Positions 13,753-22,684 of a stretch of DNA of 56,150 nucleotides are shown here, piece by piece. Below the pieces are notes generated by a model that was given only the letters and a program-made list of their open reading frames with translations, ran no database searches and was not told the origin of the DNA. The stretch spans positions 1 to 56,150 of the forward strand of contig NZ_JYJF01000038.1 of NCBI RefSeq assembly GCF_000955975.1, written 5' to 3'. This stretch comes from Saccharothrix sp. ST-888 (lineage in GTDB: Bacteria > Actinomycetota > Actinomycetes > Streptomycetales > Streptomycetaceae). Both the position numbers and the translations under genes were made by a program. Positions within the stretch are counted from its first letter, which is position 1, and every line of letters begins with the position of its first letter.

Positions 13753-15074
13753 TCTGCCGCCGCCTCCTCGGTGTGGTCGTCGGCGGTGGTCGGCTCGTAG
13801 ACCAGAACGGCGCGGTTGTCGGGCCGCAGGCGGGCCGCCGCGACGGCCTTGACCTCTTCGGCGGTGACGTCGAGGACCTTGGTGAGCGCGGTGTTGAGCA
13901 GCTTGGGGTCGCCGAACAGGACGGCGTAGCGGCAGAGTTCGTCGGCCCGGCCCGCCACGGTGGTGAGCCGGTCGAGCCACTCGCGCTCGATCTGGGCCTG
14001 GGCGCGCTCGAGCTCCTCCGGCGTGGGGCCGTCGGCCGCGAAGCGGGCGAGCTCCTCGTCGACTGCGGTCTCGATCTGCTGGATGGTGGCATCGCCCGAG
14101 GTCTTGACGTCGAGCCAGCCGAGCGAGGGCGCACCGGCCAGCCGGAGCAGGCCGAATCCGGCGGCGACGGCGGTGCGGTCGCGGCGCACCAGGCGGTTGT
14201 AGAGGCGGCTGGACTCGCCGGAGCCGAGGATGGTGAGGGCGAGGTCGGCGGCGTCGGCCTCGCGGGTGCCGTCGTGCGGGAGCCGGTAGGCGGCCATCAG
14301 CGCGCGGGAGGGGACGTCCTCCTCGACGAGTTCGCGGATCTCGCGGCCGATGGTGCCGGGGAGGGTGCCGTCGCGCGGGGGCTGCTTGCCGCTGTGCGCG
14401 GGGATGGTGCCGAAGTACTTCTCGACCCAGGCGATGGTCTGCTCGGGGTCGAGGTCGCCGACGATGGCGAGGACGGCGTTGTTGGGCGCGTAGTACGTGC
14501 GGAAGAAGGCCCGCGCGTCCTCCAGGGTCGCGGCGTCGAGGTCGGCCATCGACCCGATGGGGGTGTGGTGGTACGGGTGGCCGTCGGGGTACGAGAGCGC
14601 GGTGAGCTTCTCGAAGGCGGTGCCGTACGGGACGTTGTCGTAGCGCTGGCGGCGCTCGTTCTTGACGACGTCCCGCTGGTTCTCCATGGAGGCGTCGTCG
14701 AGGGCAGCGAGCAGCGAGCCCATGCGGTCGGCCTCGAGCCAGAGCGCGAGCTCCAGCTGGTGGGCGGGCATGGTCTCGAAGTAGTTGGTGCGCTCGAAGC
14801 TGGTGGTGCCGTTGAGGGAGCCGCCGGCGCCCTGGACCAGTTCGAAGTGGCCGTTGTTGGAGACGTTGGCGGAGCCCTGGAACATCAGGTGCTCGAAGAG
14901 GTGGGCCAGGCCGGTGCGGCCCTTGACCTCGTGTCGGGAGCCCACGTCGTACCAGAGGCAGACGGCGGTGACAGGGGTGAGGTGGTCCTCGGAGAGCACC
15001 ACGCGCAGGCCGTTGGCCAGGCGGTGTTCGGTGATGGCGAGGCCTTGGGTGGCGGCGGGGGCCGGGTTGGCCAT
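13749..15074 (-). CDS. M16-family zinc metallopeptidase, catalytic subunit
   Basis: 441 residues starting MANPAPAATQ, with GGAAGGA before the ATG. The inverted zinc motif HLFEH lies at 58-62, and the third ligand region ENQRDVVKNERR at about 131-142. The usual LVQGAGGSLNGTTSFERTNY and a C-terminal lobe with GSGESSRLYNRLVR follow. M16 peptidases enclose and degrade unfolded peptides. In Streptomyces and other bacteria the active subunit pairs with an inactive one encoded next to it, as here. The genes overlap by 4 bp. The promoter must lie in 15075-15378, shared with parC. Confidence 0.92.
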   Translation of the reverse strand: MANPAPAATQGLAITEHRLANGLRVVLSEDHLTPVTAVCLWYDVGSRHEVKGRTGLAHLFEHLMFQGSANVSNNGHFELVQGAGGSLNGTTSFERTNYFETMPAHQLELALWLEADRMGSLLAALDDASMENQRDVVKNERRQRYDNVPYGTAFEKLTALSYPDGHPYHHTPIGSMADLDAATLEDARAFFRTYYAPNNAVLAIVGDLDPEQTIAWVEKYFGTIPAHSGKQPPRDGTLPGTIGREIRELVEEDVPSRALMAAYRLPHDGTREADAADLALTILGSGESSRLYNRLVRRDRTAVAAGFGLLRLAGAPSLGWLDVKTSGDATIQQIETAVDEELARFAADGPTPEELERAQAQIEREWLDRLTTVAGRADELCRYAVLFGDPKLLNTALTKVLDVTAEEVKAVAAARLRPDNRAVLVYEPTTADDHTEEAAAE

Positions 15075-15313
15075 GCGTTTGGGGTCCTTCCCGTCTTCGA
15101 CTCTGGTCGGGGCACGTAACCGTGTCCCCCATTGTGGTCCAACGCGCGAGGGGCCGGGATGTGTCCGCGTTCCCGGGGCGTTCGCCAGGGGCGGAAGAGC
15201 GGCCCTGGGACGGGCTCGGGGTAGCCCTTGACGGTGGCTGTCAGCGGGAGGGTCCACAATGGGGGGCGCCGTGCCCCCGTACGGTTCGAGTCAGTTATCA
15301 CAGGATCGACGCA

Positions 15314-15361
15314 GCCGACCGAGCAACCGACCGAGCAGCCGACCGAGCAGCCGACAGACAC
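15314..15361 (+). repeat. 12-bp tandem repeat in the parC leader
   Basis: Three near-identical units of GCCGACCGAGCA (15314-15325, 15326-15337, 15338-15349), then a degenerate fourth (15350-15361), ending 17 nt before the parC start codon. The divergent intergenic region 15075-15378 otherwise shows no gene. Confidence 0.75.
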
Positions 15362-15378
15362 AAGGGAGCCCAGCCGCG

Positions 15379-17841
15379 ATGGCCCGCCGTAGTTCGCCCA
15401 CCCCGCCACCCGGAGATTTCGAGGAGCGGATCCTCGATGTCGACGTGGTCGACGAGATGCAGGGTTCCTTCCTGGAGTACGCCTACTCGGTGATCTACTC
15501 GCGTGCCCTGCCGGACGCGCGGGACGGCATGAAGCCGGTGCACCGCCGAATCCTCTACCAGGCCAACGAGATGGGCCTGCGCCCGGACCGGGCGCACGTG
15601 AAGTGCGCGCGTGTGGTCGGCGAGGTGATGGGTCGGCTGCATCCGCACGGTGATGCGTCGATCTACGACTCGGTGGTGCGCATGGCGCAGCCGTTCTCGA
15701 TGCGGCTGCCGCTGATCGACGGTCACGGGAACTTCGGTTCGCTCGGCAACGACGATCCGCCGGCCGCGATGCGGTACACGGAGTCGCGGCTGACGGCGGC
15801 GTCGATGGCGATGGTGGAGTCGATCCACGAGGACACCGTCGACTTCGGGCCGAACTACGACGGCAGCGAGCAGGAGCCGACGGTGCTCCCGGCGGCGTTC
15901 CCGAACCTGCTGGTGAACGGCGCCTCGGGGATCGCGGTGGGTATGGCGACGAACATGCCGCCGCACAACCTGTCCGAGGTAGTGGCCGCCGCCCGGCACC
16001 TGATCAAGCACCCGACCGCGGACCTGGAGACGCTGATGCGTTTCATCCCGGGTCCCGATCTGCCCACCGGTGGGCGGATCGTGGGGCTCACGGGCATCCG
16101 GGACGCGTACGAGTCCGGCCGTGGCACGTTCAAGATCCGGGCGACGGCCTCGGTGGAGAGCGTCACCGCGCGCCGCAAGGGCATCGTGGTCACCGAGCTG
16201 CCGTACACGGTGGGCCCGGAGAAGGTGATCGCCAAGATCAAGGACCTGGTGGGCGCGAAGAAGCTCCAGGGCATCGCGGACGTCAAGGACCTGACGGACC
16301 GTGAGCACGGCCTGCGCCTGGTGATCGAGGTGAAGAACGGGTTCGTCCCCGAGGCGCTGCTGGAGCAGCTCTACAAGCTGACGCCGATGGAGGAGACCTT
16401 CGGCATCAACAACGTGGCGCTGGTGGACGGCCAGCCGCTGACGCTGGGTCTGAAGGAGCTGCTGGAGGTCTATGTCGACCACCGCTTCGAGGTGGTGCGG
16501 CGGCGCAGCGAGTTCCGGCGGCGCAAGCGGCAGGAGCGGCTGCACCTGGTCGAGGGCCTGCTGGTGGCACTGGTCGACATCGACGAGGTCATCGCGATCA
16601 TCCGCTCCAGCGACAACGCCTCGCAGGCCAAGGAGCGGCTGATCGAGCGGTTCTCGCTGTCGGAGACGCAGACCGCCTACATCCTGGACACTCCGCTGCG
16701 GCGGCTGACCCGGTTCGACCGGGTGGAGCTGGAGGACGAGCAGCAGAAGCTGAACACCGAGATCGCCGAGCTGACCGAGATCCTGGAGTCGGACACCAAG
16801 CTGCGCAGCGTGGTGTCGAACGAACTGGGCGCGGTGTCCAAGCAGTTCGGCACCGAGCGGCGGACGGTGCTGCTGGAGGCGGGCGCGGTGCCGACCGCGG
16901 CGCTGTCGGTGCCGCTGGAGGTGGCGGACGATCCGTGCCGGGTGCTGCTGTCCTCGACCGGCCTGCTGGCGCGGACGGCGGACGGCGAGCCGCTGGAGCT
17001 GGCGGAGCCCTCGGGCAAGCGCGCCAAGCACGACGTGGTGGTGTCGGCGGTGCCGGCCACGGCGCGGGCCGATGTGGGCGTGGTGACGTCGATCGGCCGG
17101 GTGCTGCGGCTGCCGGTGATCGATCTGCCGGCGCTGCCGCCGACGCCTTCGCTCTCGCTGGCGGGCGGTGCCCAGGTGAGCGAGTTCCTGCGGCTGGAGG
17201 ACGGCGAGCGGGTGCTGGCGCTCACGACGCTGGACGAGTCCTCGCCGGGTCTGGCGCTGGGCACGGTGCAGGGTGTGGTGAAGCGGGTGGTGCCGGAGTG
17301 GCCGGCGAACAAGGACGAGTTCGAGGTGATCGCCCTCAAGGAGGGCGACGAGCTGGTCGGTGCCGTGGAACTGCGGACCGGCGAGGAGGACTTGGTCTTC
17401 ATCACCTCCGACGCGCAGTTGCTGCGCTACCAGGCGAACCAGGTGCGTCCGCAGGGCCGTCCGGCGGGCGGTATGGCGGGCATCAAGCTCTCGGACGGGG
17501 CCCGGGTGCTGTCGTTCACCGCGGTGGATCCGGCCGCGGACGCGGTGGTGGTCTCGGTGGCGGGCACGTCGGGGACACTGACCGGCGAGGCGCAGTCCTC
17601 GTGGAAGGTGACCCCGTTCGAGCAGTACCCGCGCAAGGGCCGGGCGACGGGCGGCGTGCGCTGCCAGCGCTTCCTGCGCGGTGAGGACGCGCTGGCGTTC
17701 GGCTGGGCGGGCGCGGCCCCGGCACTGGCCACGGCGGCCGGCGGGGTGCCGGTGGAGCTGCCCGAGCGCGACCCGCGCCGGGACGGCTCGGGTACGCCGG
17801 TGTCGAAGCCGATCGTGGCGGTGGCGGGCCCGGCCTGGTAA
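15379..17841 (+). CDS. parC: DNA topoisomerase IV subunit A
   Basis: 820 residues. The winged-helix and tower region of type IIA topoisomerases is clear: DGMKPVHRRILYQANEMGL, HPHGDASIYDSVVRMAQPF (quinolone region, about 88-106) and the active-site Tyr133 in AAMRYTESRL. A coiled coil (about 430-500) and a C-terminal beta-pinwheel follow, with weak GyrA-like blades. The full GyrA box is not evident, which favours ParC over GyrA. With ParE (30832-32943) it would decatenate chromosomes, mainly at sporulation septation in Streptomyces. The ATG at 15379 has AAGGGAG upstream. An in-frame run back to 15259 crosses the tandem repeat and is not conserved. Confidence 0.95.
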   Translation: MARRSSPTPPPGDFEERILDVDVVDEMQGSFLEYAYSVIYSRALPDARDGMKPVHRRILYQANEMGLRPDRAHVKCARVVGEVMGRLHPHGDASIYDSVVRMAQPFSMRLPLIDGHGNFGSLGNDDPPAAMRYTESRLTAASMAMVESIHEDTVDFGPNYDGSEQEPTVLPAAFPNLLVNGASGIAVGMATNMPPHNLSEVVAAARHLIKHPTADLETLMRFIPGPDLPTGGRIVGLTGIRDAYESGRGTFKIRATASVESVTARRKGIVVTELPYTVGPEKVIAKIKDLVGAKKLQGIADVKDLTDREHGLRLVIEVKNGFVPEALLEQLYKLTPMEETFGINNVALVDGQPLTLGLKELLEVYVDHRFEVVRRRSEFRRRKRQERLHLVEGLLVALVDIDEVIAIIRSSDNASQAKERLIERFSLSETQTAYILDTPLRRLTRFDRVELEDEQQKLNTEIAELTEILESDTKLRSVVSNELGAVSKQFGTERRTVLLEAGAVPTAALSVPLEVADDPCRVLLSSTGLLARTADGEPLELAEPSGKRAKHDVVVSAVPATARADVGVVTSIGRVLRLPVIDLPALPPTPSLSLAGGAQVSEFLRLEDGERVLALTTLDESSPGLALGTVQGVVKRVVPEWPANKDEFEVIALKEGDELVGAVELRTGEEDLVFITSDAQLLRYQANQVRPQGRPAGGMAGIKLSDGARVLSFTAVDPAADAVVVSVAGTSGTLTGEAQSSWKVTPFEQYPRKGRATGGVRCQRFLRGEDALAFGWAGAAPALATAAGGVPVELPERDPRRDGSGTPVSKPIVAVAGPAW

Positions 17842-17858
17842 CCCGGGCGAGGATCGAT

Positions 17859-17908
17859 CCGGGCAGGGTCCCGGGGCGCAGGCTGCTGCGCCCCAGGGCC
17901 CTGCCCGG
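17859..17908 (+). terminator. Long hairpin terminator after parC
   Basis: A 23-bp stem (17859-17881 against 17886-17908) with one mismatch and one G-U pair, loop GCTG. It is 18 nt past the parC stop and faces the end of the convergent broken gene. Confidence 0.85.
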
Positions 17909-17925
17909 CTGCCGTCCGCCACCGG

Positions 17926-18425
17926 TCAGCCGAAGGCAGCCCGGACTCCGGCCGTGCTCGCGGGGTGCTGCTGCCCGGCGACGGTGCGTGGTGGCCCGTC
18001 GCCCAGGACCTGGACGGTCTCGGCGGGTTCGGAGAGCAGCGCGACGTGGTGCGGCAGCTCCGGGAGCGAGGGTGTGGTCAGCGACATCACCAGCAGCGAG
18101 GAGACCTCGGGGGGCGGCAGGTGGACGTCCACCCTGGCCATCGATATCGCGGTCGGCCGGCGGCTCGCCCTCGGCGGCCGGTGGCGGCGTCCACTGCAGA
18201 CCGGTGAACCGGACGATCGCCGGCGCCGGCCAGGTCCGCGTACAGCTGCCGGACGGTCTGCCGCTGGTACCCGGTGCCGCCGGACCAGGTCTCGGCGGCG
18301 ACCTCGCCGAGGTGGGCCCAGCGCTGCTCCTCGCTGAGGTGCATGCCCAGGTCGTGGAAGTGGACCGGGACTTCGAAGTCGAAGCCGGGTTCGGGCGCGG
18401 GCGGCTCGGGCCGTATCCCAGGCAT
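17926..18425 (-). pseudogene. Frameshifted hypothetical gene
   Basis: Protein-like sequence runs through three frames. It starts at ATG 18425 with GGAGG about 6 nt upstream (MPGIRPEPPAPEPGFDFEVP, then VHFHDLGMHLSEEQRWAHLGEV). It continues after about 18220 in the next frame (PAIVRFTGLQWTPPPAAEGEPP). After about 18145 it moves to a third frame (MARVDVHLPPPEVSSLLVMS, then LPELPHHVALLSEPAETVQVLG), ending at 17928. Each change has the same direction, as two single-base insertions would give. Whole, it would be about 165 residues. I do not recognise the family. Either the gene is decaying or the GC-rich read has errors; codon use in each segment still looks coding. Confidence 0.65.
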
Positions 18426-18603
18426 GCCGGACCTCCGATGCCTGTCCGGTGACCGGCGTCAGGCTGATCCCGAACGGTCCTGCGGAGCGGGCGCTCAGCC
18501 CGTGCGAGGCCGCGATCGCGTGGATCCGCTCGTCCGACGGGCTCGGGCGGGCGCCGAAACGCCCGCCGCCACCGCCCGATCGCCCGCGGGTAGGGTTGCC
18601 GGG

Positions 18604-19503
18604 GTGAGCACCTGTACGACACTGTCGCGCGAACTGACCGAGCCGCTGGCCGCCACCGCCGCGACGGCCACCACCTGGCTGCTGATCGAGCAGAGCGGGC
18701 CGTGGGGAGCGAAGGCGCTCACCGAGAGCCACCTGGACACCGGGACCGGCCGGGCCCTGGACGCGGCCTGCGCGGGCACCGGGGTCCGGATCGCACTGAT
18801 CCGCCGCCCCGGCCGGCACGCGGACTGCCTGCCGACAGCGGGGCACGAGGTGATCGTGGCGCACACGGCGCCGGGCCGCTCCTGGGTCCGGCGGGCCGTC
18901 GTGGCGGATCCGGCGGAGCTGCTGGGCCTGGACTTCACCGCGCTGGGCGGCGGTGAGCACGGCGGCTTCGGCACCGCCCACACCGGCGGCCCGATCGCGC
19001 TGGTGTGCACCAACGGCCGCCGGGACCGCTGCTGCGCGCTGCTGGGCCGACCGCTGGCGGCGGAGATCGCGGTGGCCGGGCACAGCGAGGTCTGGGAGGT
19101 GACGCATCTGGGCGGTCACCGCTTCTCGCCGACGATGCTGGTGCTGCCCTACGGCTACGCGTACGGGCGGCTCACCGCGGAGATCGCCAAGGAGGTGCTG
19201 GCGGCGACGGCCGCGGGACGCACGGTGCCGGAGTGGTCCAGGGGCCGCTCGCACTGGGACCGTCCGGGCCAGGCGGCGGAGCACGCCGTACGGCTGCTGA
19301 CCGGCGAGACCTCGGCCGAGGCTCTGACGGTCCGCCGGACCGACGACGGGATCGAGGTCCGGCACACGGACGGACGCCGCTGGCTGGCCGACGTCGCCGA
19401 GCGGGCGAGCGAGCCGCCCCGCCCGGAGAGCTGCGGGAAGGCGCCCGGCACGCCGCCCCGGATGGACGTGGTCGCGCTCCGGGAGCTCCGGCAGCAGCCG
19501 TGA
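18604..19503 (+). CDS. Sucrase/ferredoxin-like family protein
   Basis: 299 residues from GTG 18604. The thioredoxin-like Fe-S family pattern is visible: ALVCTNGRRDRCCALLGRPLA (Cys cluster, about 133-153), HLGGHRFSPTMLVLPYGYAYGRL (about 164-186) and an earlier HADCLP. These proteins share the C-x-N-G-x2-D-x-C-C and H-x-G-G-H-x-F motifs with yeast Apd1 and are thought to hold a 2Fe-2S cluster via Cys and His. No enzymatic reaction is established. It is divergent from the frameshifted gene and convergent with the ABC importer operon. The C-terminal 60 residues are variable. Confidence 0.8.
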   Translation: MSTCTTLSRELTEPLAATAATATTWLLIEQSGPWGAKALTESHLDTGTGRALDAACAGTGVRIALIRRPGRHADCLPTAGHEVIVAHTAPGRSWVRRAVVADPAELLGLDFTALGGGEHGGFGTAHTGGPIALVCTNGRRDRCCALLGRPLAAEIAVAGHSEVWEVTHLGGHRFSPTMLVLPYGYAYGRLTAEIAKEVLAATAAGRTVPEWSRGRSHWDRPGQAAEHAVRLLTGETSAEALTVRRTDDGIEVRHTDGRRWLADVAERASEPPRPESCGKAPGTPPRMDVVALRELRQQP

Positions 19504-19554
19504 CGGCCCATCACCCGCTGTCCGGAAGGTGCCGGGCCGCCACGGATCCCGGGC

Positions 19555-20610
19555 TCAGCCGGCCTTGTTGACGAACTCCGTCGTGTAGGTCCGGCCGAGG
19601 TCGATGGCGCCCTCCTTGCCCTTGACGTCCGGGTGGAAGGCGCCGAGCACGGCGAGGACGGTCCCGGGTCCGTCGGACGGCATCACCCCGTCAGTGGTGA
19701 ACATCGGCAGGGTGGCCCTGATCGCCTCCGCGTACTGCTCGGCACCGCCCTGCGCGTAGTCGGCCGGCATCTTGGCGGCGATCTCGGCGGGGGTGTGGGT
19801 GGACATCCACTTGAGGGTCTTGACGAAGGCGTTGGCCAGTCGCTGGTTGGTGTCCTTGTTCCGGTTCACCCAGTCGGTGTTCATGTAGAGCGAGGAGGAC
19901 GGGTAGAGCCCGCCGAGTGCGGCGCGCGAGCCCTCGGGGGTGCGCATGTCGTAGAGCACCGTGCCGATCTTCTTGTCCAGGATGGTGGCCACGGTCGGGT
20001 CGGTGGTCATCCCGGCGTCGATGCTGCCCTGCTGCATGGCGGCGATGAAGGTCTGTCCCGCACCGACCGAGATCGGGCTGAACTCGCTCACCGCGACACC
20101 GTTCTTGACGGCCAGGTACTTGGTGAGGAAGTCGGTGGAGGAGCCGATGCCCGTGACGCCCAGCTTCCTGCCCTTGAAGTCGGCAGCGCCCCTGATCGCG
20201 TCCGCCTGCTTGGCGGAGACCACCTCGACCTCGCCGGGTGCCTGCGCGAACTGCACCACGGACTCCACGTTCTTGCCCTTGGCCTGCAGGTCGATGGTGT
20301 GGTCGTAGAAGCCGACGGCCCCCTGGACGTCCCCGGCGAGCAGCGCCGTGGTGGCGTTGACCCCGGCGGGCTCGCTCATCAGCTCGACGTTGACCCCGGC
20401 CTCGGCGAAGAAGCCGAGCCGCTGGGTGAGCATCGCGGGCAGGTAGATGACCTTGTCCAGGCCACCGACCATGATCTTCACCTTCGGACCGTCGACGCCG
20501 GGGCCTGCGGGGGCGGCCCCGGTGTGCGAGGAGGAGGCCGCGTCGTTGGCGCAGGCGGTCAGGGGCAGGAGCAGCACGGCGGCGACGGCGGCTGCGGCGG
20601 TTCTGCGCAT
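19555..20610 (-). CDS. ABC transporter substrate-binding lipoprotein (NitT/TauT type)
   Basis: 351 residues. A lipoprotein signal ends in LTAC with Cys20 as the lipid site. The body is the NMT1/SsuA-type periplasmic fold (KVKIMVGGLDKVIYLPAMLTQRLGFF, GVNVELMSEPAGVNATTALL, GRKLGVTGIGSSTDFLTKYL). This group binds sulfonates, nitrate, thiamine-pyrimidine precursors or similar small anions. The exact ligand cannot be read. It is the last gene of a leftward operon, ATPase - permease - binding protein, opposite a CitA/CitB-like two-component system that may control it. Confidence 0.88.
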   Translation of the reverse strand: MRRTAAAAVAAVLLLPLTACANDAASSSHTGAAPAGPGVDGPKVKIMVGGLDKVIYLPAMLTQRLGFFAEAGVNVELMSEPAGVNATTALLAGDVQGAVGFYDHTIDLQAKGKNVESVVQFAQAPGEVEVVSAKQADAIRGAADFKGRKLGVTGIGSSTDFLTKYLAVKNGVAVSEFSPISVGAGQTFIAAMQQGSIDAGMTTDPTVATILDKKIGTVLYDMRTPEGSRAALGGLYPSSSLYMNTDWVNRNKDTNQRLANAFVKTLKWMSTHTPAEIAAKMPADYAQGGAEQYAEAIRATLPMFTTDGVMPSDGPGTVLAVLGAFHPDVKGKEGAIDLGRTYTTEFVNKAG

Positions 20611-20665
20611 GGAATGGCCTTTCTTGGCAAAGTGGTTCGGCGCAAGGGGGTTCGGCGCAAGGGGT

Positions 20666-21523
20666 TCAGCGGCCGTCGCCGGAGTCGGCGGGCTTCCACC
20701 GGAACAGGCGCTTCTCGGCGAAGGTGAGCAGGCCCTCGGTGAGCAGGGCGACCACGGCGAGGATGGTCATCGCGGCGTACACACCGGCCGCGTTGAAGGT
20801 GCCCTGGGCCGCCGCGACCAGCAGGCCGAGGCCCTTGGTGGCGCCGATGTACTCACCGACGATGGCGCCGATCAGGGCGAAGCCGAAGCTGACGTGCAGG
20901 CTGGTGAAGATCCAGGTGGTGGCGGCGGGGACGACCACCTGCACGGTCACCTGCCGGTCGCGGGCACCCAGGATGCGCGCGTTGGCGACCAGGTTGCGGT
21001 CGACCTCGCGGGCACCCTGGAAGGCGTTGAAGAAGACCGGGAAGAAGACCAGCACGACGGCCGAGGCGACCTTGGAGGCCGGCCCGAGGCCGAACCAGAT
21101 CAGGAAGATCGGCGCGAGCACGATCCGCGGGATCGCGTTCAGCACCTTGATGTACGGGCCGAACACGTCTGCGAGGAAACGGATCCGGCCGAGCGCGATG
21201 CCGAGCAGCACACCGCCGACCACACCGATGACCCAGCCGCTCAGCGCCTCGTAGAGGGTGTAGCCGATCTGCTCGCCGAGCGAGCCCTGCGCGGTGCCGT
21301 GGGTGATCCACTGCCAGATCTGGTCCCGGATCCGGGACGGCTGGGAGAAGTTGAACGGATCGACGACCCCGGTGCGGGCAGCCAGCTCCCACAGTCCGAG
21401 GAAGGCGGCCAGCACGCCGGCGCGCGCCGCGTGCACGGTCAACTTCCGGTTGCGGGCGGCTCGTTCACGCACCTCGGTCCGGGTGGTGGCGGCGGGGGTC
21501 CGGACGGCACTCTCAAGCGGCAC
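20666..21523 (-). CDS. ABC transporter permease (SsuC/TauC type)
   Basis: 285 residues from GTG 21523, which has GAGGAG 7 nt upstream and overlaps the end of the ATPase gene by 11 bp. Six membrane segments are visible. The cytoplasmic EAA loop (ANARILGARDRQVTVQVVVP) lies at about 178-197. The FNAFQGAREVD segment before it is typical of the NitT/TauT permeases. A GTG at 21541 would lengthen it by six residues. It forms the channel of the importer with the adjacent ATPase. Confidence 0.9.
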   Translation of the reverse strand: MPLESAVRTPAATTRTEVRERAARNRKLTVHAARAGVLAAFLGLWELAARTGVVDPFNFSQPSRIRDQIWQWITHGTAQGSLGEQIGYTLYEALSGWVIGVVGGVLLGIALGRIRFLADVFGPYIKVLNAIPRIVLAPIFLIWFGLGPASKVASAVVLVFFPVFFNAFQGAREVDRNLVANARILGARDRQVTVQVVVPAATTWIFTSLHVSFGFALIGAIVGEYIGATKGLGLLVAAAQGTFNAAGVYAAMTILAVVALLTEGLLTFAEKRLFRWKPADSGDGR

Positions 21524-22331
21524 GACCCGCTCCTCTCTCACGGGTGATCCGCACCTCTTCGCCGAGCGAGGCCCAGATCTCGCGGTACAGCTCCACGAAG
21601 CGGGGCTCCAGCCGGACGGCCTCGACGGTGCGCGGACGGGGCAGGTCGACGGTGAAGACCTCCTTGACGGTGGCGGGGCCCGCCGTCATCACCACCACCC
21701 GGTCGGCGAGGGCGATCGCCTCGTCCAGGTCGTGGGTGACGAAGACGACCGAGGAGCCGGTACCGGCCCACAGGTCGAGCAGCTGGTCCGACATCAGGGC
21801 CCGGGTCTGCACGTCGAGCGCCGAGAACGGCTCGTCCATCAGCAGGATCCTCGGGTCGTTGACGAAGGTCTGGGCGAGTGCGACGCGCTTGCGCATGCCG
21901 CCGGAGAGCTGGTGCGGGTAGCGGTCCTCGAAGGCGGCCAGGCCCACCCTGCCCAGCCAGTCCCTGGCCCGCGCCCGGGCCTCGTTCGCGGGCACGCCCC
22001 GGAAGCGCGGACCGGCCATCACGTTGGACAGCACGGTCCGCCAGGGGAAGACCGCGTCCTGCTGGAAGACGAAACCGACCTGCGCGTTGATCCCCTCGAC
22101 CGGCACCCCGGCCACCCTGACCTCGCCCTCGGTGGGCTCCTCCAGGCCGCTGACCAGGGTCAGCGTGGTGGACTTGCCGCAACCGGTCGGCCCGACCACG
22201 GCCACGAACTCGCCCTCGGCGACGGCCAGATCAAGGTCCCGTACGGCGGTGTGCAGGGCGCCCGAGGGTGTCCTGAACCGCTTGGTCGCACCGGTCAACT
22301 CGATCGCCGGCACTGTTCCAGCCTGTTTCAT
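21513..22331 (-). CDS. ABC transporter ATP-binding protein (SsuB/TauB type)
   Basis: 272 residues. Walker A GPTGCGKSTT lies at about 47-56, the Q loop in FVFQQDAVFPWRTVL, the signature LSGGMRKRVALAQ at about 141-153, Walker B ILLMDEPFSALD at about 161-172 and the H switch THDLDEA. The LSGGM and PWRT variants fit the nitrate/sulfonate/taurine group. It is the first gene of the leftward importer operon and starts 353 bp from the divergent sensor kinase. Confidence 0.92.
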   Translation of the reverse strand: MKQAGTVPAIELTGATKRFRTPSGALHTAVRDLDLAVAEGEFVAVVGPTGCGKSTTLTLVSGLEEPTEGEVRVAGVPVEGINAQVGFVFQQDAVFPWRTVLSNVMAGPRFRGVPANEARARARDWLGRVGLAAFEDRYPHQLSGGMRKRVALAQTFVNDPRILLMDEPFSALDVQTRALMSDQLLDLWAGTGSSVVFVTHDLDEAIALADRVVVMTAGPATVKEVFTVDLPRPRTVEAVRLEPRFVELYREIWASLGEEVRITRERGAGRAA

Positions 22332-22456
22332 CGGCCCTCGTCTCGTCCTGGTTCCGTGCTGTGCTCCGGGAGGTTAGGAGCGGCCGAGGGCCCGGCGGGA
22401 GTCTTGCGGGCGTACTACGGCTTTCGGGCGTTGAGGGCTGTTCTGCTCGTTTTGCT

Positions 22457-22473
22457 TCCGCTACAACAGCGGA
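22457..22473. promoter_or_regulatory. Dyad in the importer / sensor-kinase intergenic region
   Basis: TCCGCT (22457-22462), 5 bases, AGCGGA (22468-22473). It sits in an AT-richer part of the 353-bp divergent region 22332-22684, which holds no gene. A binding site for the response regulator is a guess. Confidence 0.35.
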
Positions 22474-22684
22474 GCAGGGCTGACAGAAACACGGCCGAAA
22501 CATAGGGTGTGCGTCCCGCACCCGACTGCTAGGCACTGCCCGGCGGGGCGACCCCTCATCGGCGCGAGAACCGCGCGGGTGACCCGGCACCTCGGTGGCG
22601 GGCGCGTCGCACCGGTCCCCGTGCCCCGGGCGGTGCGACCGGGGCAGGCCCGGCGACAAGGGCAGGACGAGAGGAGAGCCAGCC

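Noticed and set aside
12289..15132. A single 947-residue protein on the minus strand
   Set aside because: The first 460 residues are Arg/Pro/His-rich out-of-frame reading of the active M16 gene; only the part after 13752 is real.
15298..17922. 874-codon frame antisense to parC
   Set aside because: Gln/His/Arg-rich mirror of the parC codon bias with no start signal or domain.
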